A DNA stretch of 61,549 bases from an uncultured Saprospiraceae bacterium (GTDB lineage Bacteria; Bacteroidota; Bacteroidia; Chitinophagales; Saprospiraceae). Each line of letters begins with the position of its first letter. Position 1 is the stretch's first letter. The translations under genes were made by a program, and so were the position numbers. The notes below the pieces were generated by a model. That model worked only from the letters and a program-made list of their open reading frames with translations, did not search any database and had not been told where the DNA came from. This document shows positions 53,757-61,549 of the stretch, one piece after another. Where the stretch lies: the NCBI GenBank assembly GCA_937934275.1, contig CALHAM010000048.1:1-61549 (forward strand). The letters run 5' to 3'.

Positions 53757-56700
53757 TCAGTTTTTGATGAATTTTGCGATACCCACGGGCAAGCCCTGAG
53801 CATCGAAAGCCGTCAATAGGTAAACACCCGCTGGAAATTGCGATACATCAACGTCCGTGCGCACGTCGCCACCGGTGTTTACTTCTGCCAAATGCCGCCC
53901 TATGAGGTCCGTAACGGATACGCGGGTTACTTGCTCCAAGTTCTCCACCCGAAGCCATTGCTCAGTGGGGTTGGGAAATACTCGCAGGCTCGCCAGCGGG
54001 AGCGGCTGCCACACCGACACGCTGGTGCAGGCGCCGTTGCCGATGACGAGGTCGTCAAAGTAAGACGTTACGTTTTGTCCTGTGGCGTTGATGCCCAAGT
54101 CGAAGAAGATAGTCAGTCGCTTAAATTCCGAATTGTCGGGCACAGCCGAAAAGTCGAACGTCAGCTCTTCCCAGGCGTTCAGCTGAGTATTGGCTACGGG
54201 GATTTCGAGGAAGAAGCCGTTAACGGCGTCGCCCTCGACTTTGACGGCAAAGTTGCCAATGTGGTCCATGTGCACTTTGGCGCGCACTTGTTTGACGCCT
54301 TTCCAATCAATGGGCGCTTCTAAGTCAGCATACATGCCGGCGAAGGGCAGCGCGTCGCCTGCCTTAACGAATTTGCCCACCTTGCTCGACGTATTGATAC
54401 CCGAAGGGTTAGGGTTATCCACTACCTCAAACTGGTAGCCCGCCTGCTCCAGTGAGCCATTAGCGAAATAGCGGAAATTAGTGATGCTCGTTTGAGGCGA
54501 CTCGTAGTCGGCAATGCAGCCGTTGTAGCCGGCGCGCGCCCAGCGGATGTTGTCCAAATAGTAAGTGCCGCCGCCAGTAGGGCTAAGCACGTTGACGAAG
54601 ATGACCAGTTTCCTGTTCTGAGTGCCGACGTATTTGCTGAAGTCAATGTTGAAGCGATACCAGCGGTTTGCTGCCTTGAGGGTATCGAAGATTTCCACAG
54701 GTGTATCCCCGCCCTCGAGTTTGAAGAGGAAGGGCACGTTGTTGAACGGCGACCAGACCTGCACTTGCAGTTGGTTGTACACCGACAGGTCGGGCGGAGC
54801 GGCGAATTCGTAACCGATGCCGGCAAATTCGGTTCCCGGCCCCGCGGGGTCTCGGTATTCGCCTACTTTGAGCGAGCCGTTTTCAGGGGCCAAATGCGGG
54901 TTGTTGACGACACTCACATCACTGGCGCCATAGAAGATCTGAACAAAGTTGCGCTGGCATTCAAAGTCATCAATGATGTTGGGAATAGGCACTGTACCTG
55001 CGCACGGGTCTACGGTGGCTTTGGATTGGCGCAGGTTGTCGATGCACCAGCTTTCGCCCGGGGCGGCCGTGCCAGCGTTGAAAATAAAGCGCACTTCGTT
55101 GAAGTCCTTAATGTTGTCGAAGGCGGAGAAATCGAAGTTGAGCGTTTCCCATTGCCCGGGAGTAGTAATAGTGGCTTCGGCGGACTTGTTGCCTTGGGTA
55201 GGGGAGCTGAGTTGCACAATGACTTTGCCGCCGCCAGCAGGGCTGAGCACATCCACATTGAACTGCGGGAACACCGAAAGGTCGAAAGGCGTCAGCGAGA
55301 AGGCTTGCAGAGTAGAGAACGGCGACGAGCCTTTAGCGTAGCAGCCGACGTTGGGTGAGTCGTTCACGCTGTTCGGACTCGGGTTAGGCGTCGGGCCGTT
55401 GAAGGTCCCGTGCAAGGCGGTATTTTGGTCGAGCGGTTGCCAGCCTAAGCTGATGCCGCCTTCAAAGTCCTCAATGACTACATCAGTAGGTGCCGACAAC
55501 TTAACGTTGTCGAAGTAGTATACGTCGCCCGGCTCTCCGTTGACGCCCGCGTTGAAGAACAGCACCCAGCGCCTATGACCTTTGCCGGCCTGGTCGCTGA
55601 AGTCCACTTTAGCCGTCGTCCACTGGTTGGGCACCATGGGCACGAACACTTCTTTAGGCGGGTTTGGGCCGCCTTCCAGTTTGATGAGAAGGTTGCCCGC
55701 CTTGGGCGACCACACCTGTACAGAGAATTGGTTGCGTTGCGATAGGTCTATGGGCGTTGGATAGGCTATTACCAAGGCCGCCCATTCGGTACCCGGGCCG
55801 GCGGGGTCGTTCCAGCGACCGACTTTGGGCGAATTGTTGTCGCCGGTAGGGTAAGGGTTTTTCACGACGGAGAGGCTATCCCATCCCAACGCGTAGGCAG
55901 CATTGCGGTTGCACTCAAAGTCATCAATAACGTCAGGGTCGAGGGTAATGCCTTTGCAGGTGTTAGGATAGGCGCATAGATTATCGAAATAGTACGTCCT
56001 GTCGTCGCCCGTGTTGCCCGGGTTGAAAACGATGAGGATTTTGGTGATGGTGTTATAGCTTTCAGCACCCGACATGTCGAAGGTCAGGCGTTGCCACGCG
56101 TTGGCTACGGGTACGTACTTTACCTTTTCCAGTGCTTGCCCTGTGCCTTCTAACTTAAACAAGACGCTGGTAGGCTGCGGCACCCACACGTCGAGGGCAA
56201 ATTGGTTGTACACCGACAGGTCAATAGGGCCAGTGCCTACGGTGCCGAAGGCAAAATTGTAGTCGAAATTAGGATTATTGGTAAAACTGCCCACCGTAGC
56301 TGTACTGTTCACCTGATTGGGAGCAGGGTTGGCGATGGCGCCATTGAAAGTGCCGTTCAGCCCTGTCCAAGTAATGTCGGAGCTGCCTTCGAACGTTTCA
56401 TAGCAGCGCTCGGCGCGCACAGCCACGATGTCGTCGAAATAGTAGGTTTTGTCGTCGCCCAGTACGAAGGAGTTGAACGACACCAACAGCGTTTTCAGGT
56501 GTGTGTACGAGGCGCCTGCCGACAGGTCGAAGGTGTACTCTACCCATTGGTTGGCCACGGTAATGTCCACGAATTTTTCCACAGGTGGCCCTCCTGGGCC
56601 TTCCAGCTTGAGCAATGCCTTGGAGGGCGCCGTGGGCGACCAGATTTTCATCTTGAACTGGTTGAACTCGCTGATGTCTACCGGTGTAGCAAAGGTGTGC

Positions 56701-56930
56701 AAGGCAAAGCAGAAGTCGAAACCAGGGTTGTTGGTGTAAGAGCCTACAAAGTCGCTCGTATTGATGCCTGATTTGTCGGGGTTGGCGATAGCACCGTTGA
56801 AAGTGCCGTTGAGGCCTATCCAGCTAAGCGTAGGGGTGCCGCTCTCAAAGTCTTCATAGACGACTACTTGAGCGTTTGCTGTCGGCCAAAGGAAGAGAGC
56901 AAACAGTGCAATGAGCAAAAGAGGTTTCAT
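53757..56930 (-). CDS. T9SS-exported protein with six carbohydrate-binding-like repeats
   Basis: A 1057-residue surface protein with no catalytic domain I recognise. Signal peptide ANA|QVVVYE. Six jelly-roll-like repeats of about 150 residues follow, at roughly 25-172, 176-320, 334-479, 485-640, 650-800 and 810-965. Each runs (Y/D)xFE near the start, VGxxxN or VGxxxDPAG, IDLSxYNQFxxxVWSP, LLKLEG, NQWxxxxFDxS and YYFDN at the end, like family 4/16-type binding modules. The last 80 residues are a T9SS sorting domain (RVFPNPTEQWLRV, PAGVYLLTAFDAQG). It lies between two glucanase genes, so it probably holds the glucan at the cell surface. Confidence 0.85.
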   Translation of the reverse strand: MKPLLLIALFALFLWPTANAQVVVYEDFESGTPTLSWIGLNGTFNGAIANPDKSGINTSDFVGSYTNNPGFDFCFALHTFATPVDISEFNQFKMKIWSPTAPSKALLKLEGPGGPPVEKFVDITVANQWVEYTFDLSAGASYTHLKTLLVSFNSFVLGDDKTYYFDDIVAVRAERCYETFEGSSDITWTGLNGTFNGAIANPAPNQVNSTATVGSFTNNPNFDYNFAFGTVGTGPIDLSVYNQFALDVWVPQPTSVLFKLEGTGQALEKVKYVPVANAWQRLTFDMSGAESYNTITKILIVFNPGNTGDDRTYYFDNLCAYPNTCKGITLDPDVIDDFECNRNAAYALGWDSLSVVKNPYPTGDNNSPKVGRWNDPAGPGTEWAALVIAYPTPIDLSQRNQFSVQVWSPKAGNLLIKLEGGPNPPKEVFVPMVPNQWTTAKVDFSDQAGKGHRRWVLFFNAGVNGEPGDVYYFDNVKLSAPTDVVIEDFEGGISLGWQPLDQNTALHGTFNGPTPNPSPNSVNDSPNVGCYAKGSSPFSTLQAFSLTPFDLSVFPQFNVDVLSPAGGGKVIVQLSSPTQGNKSAEATITTPGQWETLNFDFSAFDNIKDFNEVRFIFNAGTAAPGESWCIDNLRQSKATVDPCAGTVPIPNIIDDFECQRNFVQIFYGASDVSVVNNPHLAPENGSLKVGEYRDPAGPGTEFAGIGYEFAAPPDLSVYNQLQVQVWSPFNNVPFLFKLEGGDTPVEIFDTLKAANRWYRFNIDFSKYVGTQNRKLVIFVNVLSPTGGGTYYLDNIRWARAGYNGCIADYESPQTSITNFRYFANGSLEQAGYQFEVVDNPNPSGINTSSKVGKFVKAGDALPFAGMYADLEAPIDWKGVKQVRAKVHMDHIGNFAVKVEGDAVNGFFLEIPVANTQLNAWEELTFDFSAVPDNSEFKRLTIFFDLGINATGQNVTSYFDDLVIGNGACTSVSVWQPLPLASLRVFPNPTEQWLRVENLEQVTRVSVTDLIGRHLAEVNTGGDVRTDVDVSQFPAGVYLLTAFDAQGLPVGIAKFIKN
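54036..56858 (-). repeat. Six-fold tandem protein-domain repeat
   Basis: Internal repeats of about 440-480 bp encoding the six binding-like modules. Repeats 1 and 2 share nearly the same GLNGTFNGAIANP block (also visible as similar DNA near 56330-56360 and 56790-56820). Repeats 3 and 5 share DPAGPGTE, so duplication seems to have occurred in stages. Confidence 0.75.
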
Positions 56931-57004
56931 ACGAGACTGTTTTTAGTGAAAGGAATAAGGATGCGATTGTTCTTGTACAAATGAGTCTTTTTGAGCCAGG
57001 TAGT

Positions 57005-58873
57005 TTAATCGTCCGTTATCCAAAAATACCGAACAATAGGATGGGCATCAGGTATTTGTAGGCGCATCAGATACCAGCCTTTAGGCCAGTGAGTTGAAGA
57101 AAACGGAAAAAGATTTTCGCCGGCATTTAGCCAGCCTTCCTGTCGAGCAATAGCAGGGCTTTTGCCCAACACATTCAGCACCTCTATTTGATAGGGCAAT
57201 GCCTTAGGTGCAGTTATTTTCACCCAGAAAAAACCTTTGCCCACTGGGTTGGGAAATAGCGCACATTCTATCGCTTCCGTCGGTAGCGTTGGCGCCGATA
57301 CCGAAGAGTCGGGTTGAAAGCCGCACGCCAATAGTGCTGGCTCGATTTCCGGGTTTTGCATAAACAATCGCCACAATAAGCCGGTGCGGTAGTTTTCAAT
57401 CATGGCTACGATTGGGCCTTGGTCAATGGCTAAATAGCTGTTGGCAAACCAGTTTTGCGTCAGATTAAAAGCGTCGTAGAAGCCGCAAATGCCCCATAGT
57501 CGCTCGCCCAAATGGCGGTAGAAGTACCGCAAAGCGGCCATGCTTTGTTCTGGCGTGTAGGGCATGGAGGCCAAAGCAGCCGTTGGGGCTATGGTGCCTT
57601 GGTCATTGGCGATATCGAAGGCAAAGTAGCCGTTGGGGGCGTCGCAAGCGGTGAGGCCCCAGCATTCAGCGCTATATCCGAGGAATTTTTTCGGGTTCAG
57701 TTTGGCGTATTCCCACTGGATGAGGGCGTGATGCCGATTTCGGATGAAATAGTTGCAACAGGCATCTCGCCAGCCGCGCGGGTCGAAGCCCAAGTAAGAG
57801 TAGTGGGCGAAGAACATCGGGCCGCCGCCGTTTAGGCCCGTGTAGATAGGGTAGCCAAAATAAACGGCTGGTGTACAATAATTGGGAGAGACCGCCCACC
57901 CGCTTTGGTAAAGGCTGCCGGGCACCGGATGCGTGGGCGAAGCAGCAGCCAACAGATAGACGAGCTGGGTTTCGTTGAAGCCCCGTAGGGGGAAGTTCAT
58001 CTGCCAACCGTAATTGGGCGACCAGTGCCAGTACAGCACAGGGCTGTTGTTGCGCCGAAACCACGACCACTCCACGCCGTGCCACAAGCTGGTGATGGCG
58101 GCGCGCAGGCCCGCTTCTTGCGGGTCGTTGTGGTCGAAGTATTGGCGCGCTGCCAATAAGCCTTGCATCAGAAAAGCCGTTTCTACCAAGTCGGCCCCGT
58201 CGTCATAAGCGCTGAAGGGCAGGGCCTTACCCGTAGTGCCGTTAATCCAATGAGAAAAAGCTCCGTGAAATCGGTCGGCAAATTGAAGGAAGGAGACGAT
58301 CTGGATAAGGCGGTCGAGCGCTTGCTGGCGCGTGATCCAGCCGCGCTCAGCGCCGACGAGAACAGCCAAAATACCAAAGCCCGTGCCGCCTGTAGTAACG
58401 GTGAACACACTGCTGATGCGCTCGCGAGCCATGCCGCTGACGGGGTGGGCAAAGTCCCAAAAATAGCGAAAAGTGTAGCGCTGCACCATGTCGAGCAATT
58501 CCTCGTCGGTCATGGGTGCAGTTTGGGCGCAGGCCGTTTGAGAAAAGTCGCTGATGGCCAAGCCATTGTTGCGCACGCTGCGTATGCGGTAGCAGCGCGT
58601 CAGGTAGTCGCCTTCGTCGCCCGTCCAATCTACAATAACTGTGGGCGCAGGACCTACCGTGCGCAGGTGTTCGAACGTATGACCGCCATCCATCGAGCGA
58701 AAGACCTGATAACCTGTAATCTGGGCGTCGTTGACCGGCTGCCACCGTACTTCTACGTGTTTTTCGTAGCCATCGGCCCCCACGTAAGTAGGAGGATCAG
58801 GGACTTGCCCCCTCAGGAAAATAGGGCAAAGCCCTACGAACAGTACAATTTTGGCAGTAGTAATCTGGCGCAT
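57005..58873 (-). CDS. T9SS-exported PF10091 (GH144-like) endo-glucanase with FnIII-like domain
   Basis: A 622-residue secreted enzyme. Signal peptide (LRG|QVPDPP at about 23/24), an FnIII-like domain (about 28-115: [21 protein letters not shown]), then the PF10091 alpha/alpha-barrel (about 125-530: [102 protein letters not shown]). A T9SS sorting domain ends it ([28 protein letters not shown]). Characterised relatives in GH144 are endo-beta-1,2-glucanases. The ATG at 58873 is chosen because a -7 box lies at 58938-58945, downstream of the longer start at 59014. It is the first gene of the locus. Confidence 0.9.
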   Translation of the reverse strand: MRQITTAKIVLFVGLCPIFLRGQVPDPPTYVGADGYEKHVEVRWQPVNDAQITGYQVFRSMDGGHTFEHLRTVGPAPTVIVDWTGDEGDYLTRCYRIRSVRNNGLAISDFSQTACAQTAPMTDEELLDMVQRYTFRYFWDFAHPVSGMARERISSVFTVTTGGTGFGILAVLVGAERGWITRQQALDRLIQIVSFLQFADRFHGAFSHWINGTTGKALPFSAYDDGADLVETAFLMQGLLAARQYFDHNDPQEAGLRAAITSLWHGVEWSWFRRNNSPVLYWHWSPNYGWQMNFPLRGFNETQLVYLLAAASPTHPVPGSLYQSGWAVSPNYCTPAVYFGYPIYTGLNGGGPMFFAHYSYLGFDPRGWRDACCNYFIRNRHHALIQWEYAKLNPKKFLGYSAECWGLTACDAPNGYFAFDIANDQGTIAPTAALASMPYTPEQSMAALRYFYRHLGERLWGICGFYDAFNLTQNWFANSYLAIDQGPIVAMIENYRTGLLWRLFMQNPEIEPALLACGFQPDSSVSAPTLPTEAIECALFPNPVGKGFFWVKITAPKALPYQIEVLNVLGKSPAIARQEGWLNAGENLFPFSSTHWPKGWYLMRLQIPDAHPIVRYFWITDD

Positions 58874-58937
58874 AGCACAGCAGCAGTCGAATGAAACCTC
58901 TAAACACAAAGTGAATGTGCGGTGATCGTCTGAAAGA

Positions 58938-58945
58938 CAAAGGTA
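58938..58945 (-). promoter_or_regulatory. -7 box TACCTTTG heading the glucan locus
   Basis: Minus-strand TACCTTTG, 64 nt before the ATG at 58873. It is the only exact match I found upstream of any gene in the locus, so it may drive much of it. Confidence 0.55.
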
Positions 58946-59040
58946 AAAACGCGCAGAAGTGAAGGAGTGGTGATACACATCATCCTGCGTGTTTATTATC
59001 ATTCCCCGTGCCAAAGAAAAACAGGCCCTGCTGCTGTCGC

Positions 59041-59062
59041 TGCAGCGCTCGCTGCATTTTTT
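59041..59062 (+). terminator. Hairpin with T-run between two minus-strand genes
   Basis: TGCAGC-GCTC-GCTGCA followed by TTTTTT on the plus strand, just beyond the arginine decarboxylase stop codon. No plus-strand gene leads into it. On the minus strand the same hairpin could help end the decarboxylase transcript, with TTTTTCTTT about 40 nt further on. Confidence 0.3.
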
Positions 59063-59086
59063 CGGAAGACGCCTGCTGTATGGCCG

Positions 59087-60505
59087 TTAAGAGGCGTAAG
59101 GAGAGTCGTAGCCCAAGATGCGCAGCATAGAGTCGGCGTCTTGTTCTGGGAACACTTCCCAGTCGGTCAGTTCTCCGTAGTAGTTTCTATCGATCAAAAT
59201 GTGCTTAGGCGAAGGGATGAGGCAGTGCTTAAGGCCTCCGTATCCGCTAAGCGACTCCTGATAGGCGCCCGTATGAAAGAAGCCAATGTAGAGAGGGTCT
59301 TCTGTTTGCTCGTCGTAGACGGGCAGATATACCTGATTGATGTGGGCTTCGGAGTTGTAGTAGTCGGCGTTATCGCAGCTGATACCGCCGATGTTGACGC
59401 GTTGGTGCTCTTTTTCCCAGTGGTTGATGGGCAGTAGGATAAATCGCTCTTTAATGCCCCAACTGTCGGGCAAGGTGTTGATGAGGGAGTTGTCGAGCAT
59501 GTACCACAGCTCGGCGTCGTTTTGCTGCTTTTTTCCGATTACAGAGAAAATGACAGCACCGCTCTCTCCGACGGTATATTTGCCAAACTCGGTGTAAATA
59601 TCGGGTTCGGGCACCCCTTCGTCGTCGCAATACGCTTTGATGAGGCGCACGATTTCGCCCACCATGTAGGGGTAGTCGTAGTCGAAACCCAAAGAGTTGC
59701 GAATGGGCATGCCACCTCCAATGTTGAGCGCTGTAACCGTAGGGCATTTCTTGCGCAATTCGCAATAGGTTTTGATGCCTTTCTTTAACTCGTTCCAGTA
59801 ATAGATGGTGTCCTTGATGCCCGTATCTACGAAGAAATGCACCATTTTAAGCACAAACTTGGGATTGGGTGCAATTTTTTCCTCGTAAAATCGCACGACG
59901 TCGCTTTGGCGAATGCCGAGGCGCGAAGTGTAAAATTCGAAATTCGGCTCTTCTTCGGTGGCCATGCGGATACCGATGTTGCACTGCTCTTTTTGGACTA
60001 AGGCGGCGTAGTAGTCTAATTCAGCGGCATTGTCGCATACGGGAATGACGTTCTGGAAGCCTTCGTTGATGAGGCGGGCGATACCTCTGAGGTAGGCCAA
60101 AGGCTTATAGCCGTTGTTGACGATGGTCGTACTCTTGTTGATTTTGCCCAGCCGATAGAGCCGCCAGATGAGGTCAATATCGAAAGCGGAGGACGTCTCC
60201 AGCTGGGTGCCGTTTTTTAACACCTCGTTGAGGACAAAGGCAAAGTGCGAACTCTTGGTGCAGTAGCAATACACGTATTTGCCCGTATAGTTGTGGCGTT
60301 GCATGGCGTCGCGAAAGAGCTTGCGCGCTGTCTGGATCTTTTCGCCAATCTTGGGCAAATAGGTTAGCTTAAGCGGAGAGCCATATTTCTGGATAAGCTC
60401 ATATAGGTCAATATCGTTAAAAATTAAGCGATTATCCTTGAGCCGAAAGCCGTCCTGCGGGAAATCGAAAGTCTGAGTAACGAGCTCGTAGTATGTATTT
60501 TTCAT
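59087..60505 (-). CDS. speA: Bacteroidota-type arginine decarboxylase
   Basis: PLP-dependent fold III decarboxylase of 472 residues that would make agmatine from arginine, the first step of polyamine synthesis. Visible: Lys84 in YCYCTKSSHF (Schiff base), the phosphate-binding NIGGGMP loop, TEFGKYTVGESGAVIF, the catalytic Cys in IGGISCDNADYY and FFHTGAYQESLSGYGG. It is shorter than E. coli SpeA and matches the form I know from Bacteroidota; diaminopimelate decarboxylase-like activity is the main alternative. ATG 60505 lies 22 nt after a TACTTTTG box. No agmatinase-pathway gene is adjacent. Confidence 0.85.
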   Translation of the reverse strand: MKNTYYELVTQTFDFPQDGFRLKDNRLIFNDIDLYELIQKYGSPLKLTYLPKIGEKIQTARKLFRDAMQRHNYTGKYVYCYCTKSSHFAFVLNEVLKNGTQLETSSAFDIDLIWRLYRLGKINKSTTIVNNGYKPLAYLRGIARLINEGFQNVIPVCDNAAELDYYAALVQKEQCNIGIRMATEEEPNFEFYTSRLGIRQSDVVRFYEEKIAPNPKFVLKMVHFFVDTGIKDTIYYWNELKKGIKTYCELRKKCPTVTALNIGGGMPIRNSLGFDYDYPYMVGEIVRLIKAYCDDEGVPEPDIYTEFGKYTVGESGAVIFSVIGKKQQNDAELWYMLDNSLINTLPDSWGIKERFILLPINHWEKEHQRVNIGGISCDNADYYNSEAHINQVYLPVYDEQTEDPLYIGFFHTGAYQESLSGYGGLKHCLIPSPKHILIDRNYYGELTDWEVFPEQDADSMLRILGYDSPYAS

Positions 60506-60527
60506 CTCTGATGTTAGCAAAGGCCTG

Positions 60528-60535
60528 CAAAAGTA
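60528..60535 (-). promoter_or_regulatory. -7 box TACTTTTG for arginine decarboxylase
   Basis: Minus-strand TACTTTTG followed by C, 22 nt before the ATG at 60505, the same spacing as at terC. Confidence 0.6.
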
Positions 60536-60601
60536 TTTCCCTTTGAAAATGTAGAGCCGGCTTTTTTAAGCCTCTTTCCAAACTCTTTCGTTGGCGGGTC
60601 T

Positions 60602-61549
60602 TTACCGGCCTTTTGATAGGGTTGTTCGTGCGAACGGCTGCCAAAAGTCCCATGCCAAAGCGGCCATTACGGCGCCGTACTCTATGGCAATGTACCCGTA
60701 TTTCTCCTGGAAATGGCCACCGGCATAATGGCTATAAGAGAGCACTGCAGCAGCAGCCCATACTTGAGGAAAGCACCAGGTCGGCCTTCGCGCTGAGGCC
60801 AATGCCAGTGCAAACGGCACGAGAACGTACCATGGATGTACCGTTGTGGCCAACAACAGGTACAGCGCCGAAGCCAATGTCATGCGATCGGCTAAAGAAA
60901 ACCCTTGAGGGCTTTTAGCCCGGTACAAAGCAATCATCCATACTCCCACGAATACTAGCCCGCCTAAGAGTACACCCAACCAGCGCGCCCGCATCATTTC
61001 TTTAGCCTCTAATACCACCAGCAGCTCCCTTAAGCCGTAATAAATGCCGGCATTGAAGGCAAACTGCCCAAAGTAAAGCCTTAAGCTGCTGAAAAGGTTT
61101 TGCAGTACTGTCCCACTCCAAAGCGGTATAGAGAGCAAAGCGCAAAACAGCGCAAAATAACTCAGAAACAGCCACCGGACACGCTTATCCAAATAGACCC
61201 AAAGAATGGGCAAAAACAACAGCGGCAGCAACTTGACGCCCACGGCTAAGACCCAAAAAAAGGCCGATGCCCTCCAGTGCCGTCGTTCTATGAGCAACAA
61301 CGCCACCCACAAAAAAGCAATCATGGCCACTTCAAAGTGGGCATTGCCCACACCCTCCAGAATGACTAACGGATGGAGCGCGTACGCCACTACCGCCCAG
61401 CTTTGGCCCCTTAGTCGCCACAGGGCCCATATAGCCAGCAACTCCGCCATAAATAAAAATACCTTCAAGACAAGCACACCACCTTCTGTGCTTTCGGGAA
61501 AAATTCGGGCAGCTGCCCAAAACACACCTTGGCACACCGGCGGGTAGAC
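60602..61549 (-). CDS. GT87-like polyprenol-sugar mannosyltransferase, C-terminal part
   Basis: At least 315 codons of a polytopic membrane protein that continues past the right edge; the visible frame has no start. It opens with VYPP followed by VCQGVFWA, matching the YPPxxQ motif of GT87/GT-C mannosyltransferases. At least eight hydrophobic helices follow, with LLPLLFLPILWVY and TTVHPWYVLVPFALAL (the HPWY motif of the family). Such enzymes transfer sugars from polyprenyl phosphate donors outside the inner membrane. Substrate unknown. Confidence 0.82.
   Translation of the reverse strand, partial: VYPPVCQGVFWAAARIFPESTEGGVLVLKVFLFMAELLAIWALWRLRGQSWAVVAYALHPLVILEGVGNAHFEVAMIAFLWVALLLIERRHWRASAFFWVLAVGVKLLPLLFLPILWVYLDKRVRWLFLSYFALFCALLSIPLWSGTVLQNLFSSLRLYFGQFAFNAGIYYGLRELLVVLEAKEMMRARWLGVLLGGLVFVGVWMIALYRAKSPQGFSLADRMTLASALYLLLATTVHPWYVLVPFALALASARRPTWCFPQVWAAAAVLSYSHYAGGHFQEKYGYIAIEYGAVMAALAWDFWQPFARTTLSKGR

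Noticed and set aside
54036-56858. Repeats considered as a CRISPR array or mobile-element repeat
   Set aside because: Units are about 450 bp, in frame and encode similar protein modules; they are domain duplications.
1-61549. Insertion sequences, prophage, attachment sites or a replication origin
   Set aside because: I found no transposase, integrase, phage structural gene, paired terminal inverted repeats, DnaA-box cluster or dnaA/repA gene.

Overview
The window is from a Bacteroidota chromosome of moderate GC content. I infer this from SusC/SusD proteins, type IX secretion (T9SS) C-terminal sorting domains on four proteins, a recurrent TAnnTTTG promoter -7 box, mostly absent Shine-Dalgarno sequences, and Bacteroidota-type versions of DUF1599, arginine decarboxylase and HMG-CoA lyase. 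A Saprospiria- or Chitinophagia-like lineage is plausible, but I cannot fix it from the sequence.

Layout. 1-9.3 kb: partial DoxX-like protein, DUF1599, xseA, exported metallophosphoesterase, ALDH7-type aldehyde dehydrogenase, a T9SS cargo protein and fhs. 9.4-14.3 kb: tRNA-Arg(CCG), plsC, a 1247-residue SF1 helicase and, facing away from it, an SRP RNA gene (ffs) that no reading frame would reveal. 14.3-25.5 kb: transaldolase, an endonuclease/exonuclease/phosphatase-fold protein, rtcB, a beta-barrel protein, a small membrane protein, HMG-CoA lyase, a DegP/Q protease, Hsp20, cysS, an M28 glutaminyl-cyclase-like protein and tatD. 25.5-38.9 kb: a small basic protein, TerC, a 1367-residue T9SS subtilase, rarA with an isoaspartyl peptidase, a MoxR-like AAA+ ATPase, a GT4 glycosyltransferase coupled to a TPR protein, and a DEDDh exonuclease. 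38.9-42.9 kb: a phosphate-uptake operon (acidic protein, pstS, pstC, pstA, pstB) ending in what looks like the broken start of another exported protein. 42.8-58.9 kb: a seven-gene polysaccharide utilisation locus on the minus strand. 59-61.5 kb: arginine decarboxylase and a partial GT87-like membrane glycosyltransferase.

The most interesting region is the polysaccharide locus. In transcription order it encodes a T9SS-exported PF10091/GH144-type glucanase with an FnIII-like domain, a T9SS-exported protein with six carbohydrate-binding-like repeats, a second PF10091 domain fused to a serine esterase, a sodium/sugar symporter, a GH3 beta-glucosidase, SusC and SusD. The combination suggests a complete route for a beta-glucan, most likely a beta-1,2-glucan that may carry ester groups: surface capture and cleavage, import, de-esterification, hydrolysis to glucose and uptake. 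The substrate is inferred, not shown.

Two whole-window patterns help annotation. First, TAnnTTTG boxes precede many genes and in several cases rule out upstream start codons. Second, all ten predicted signal-peptidase-I substrates (excluding lipoproteins and DegP) have Gln right after the likely cleavage site. This fits the Bacteroidota Q-rule, and the glutaminyl-cyclase-like protein encoded here could act on those N-termini.
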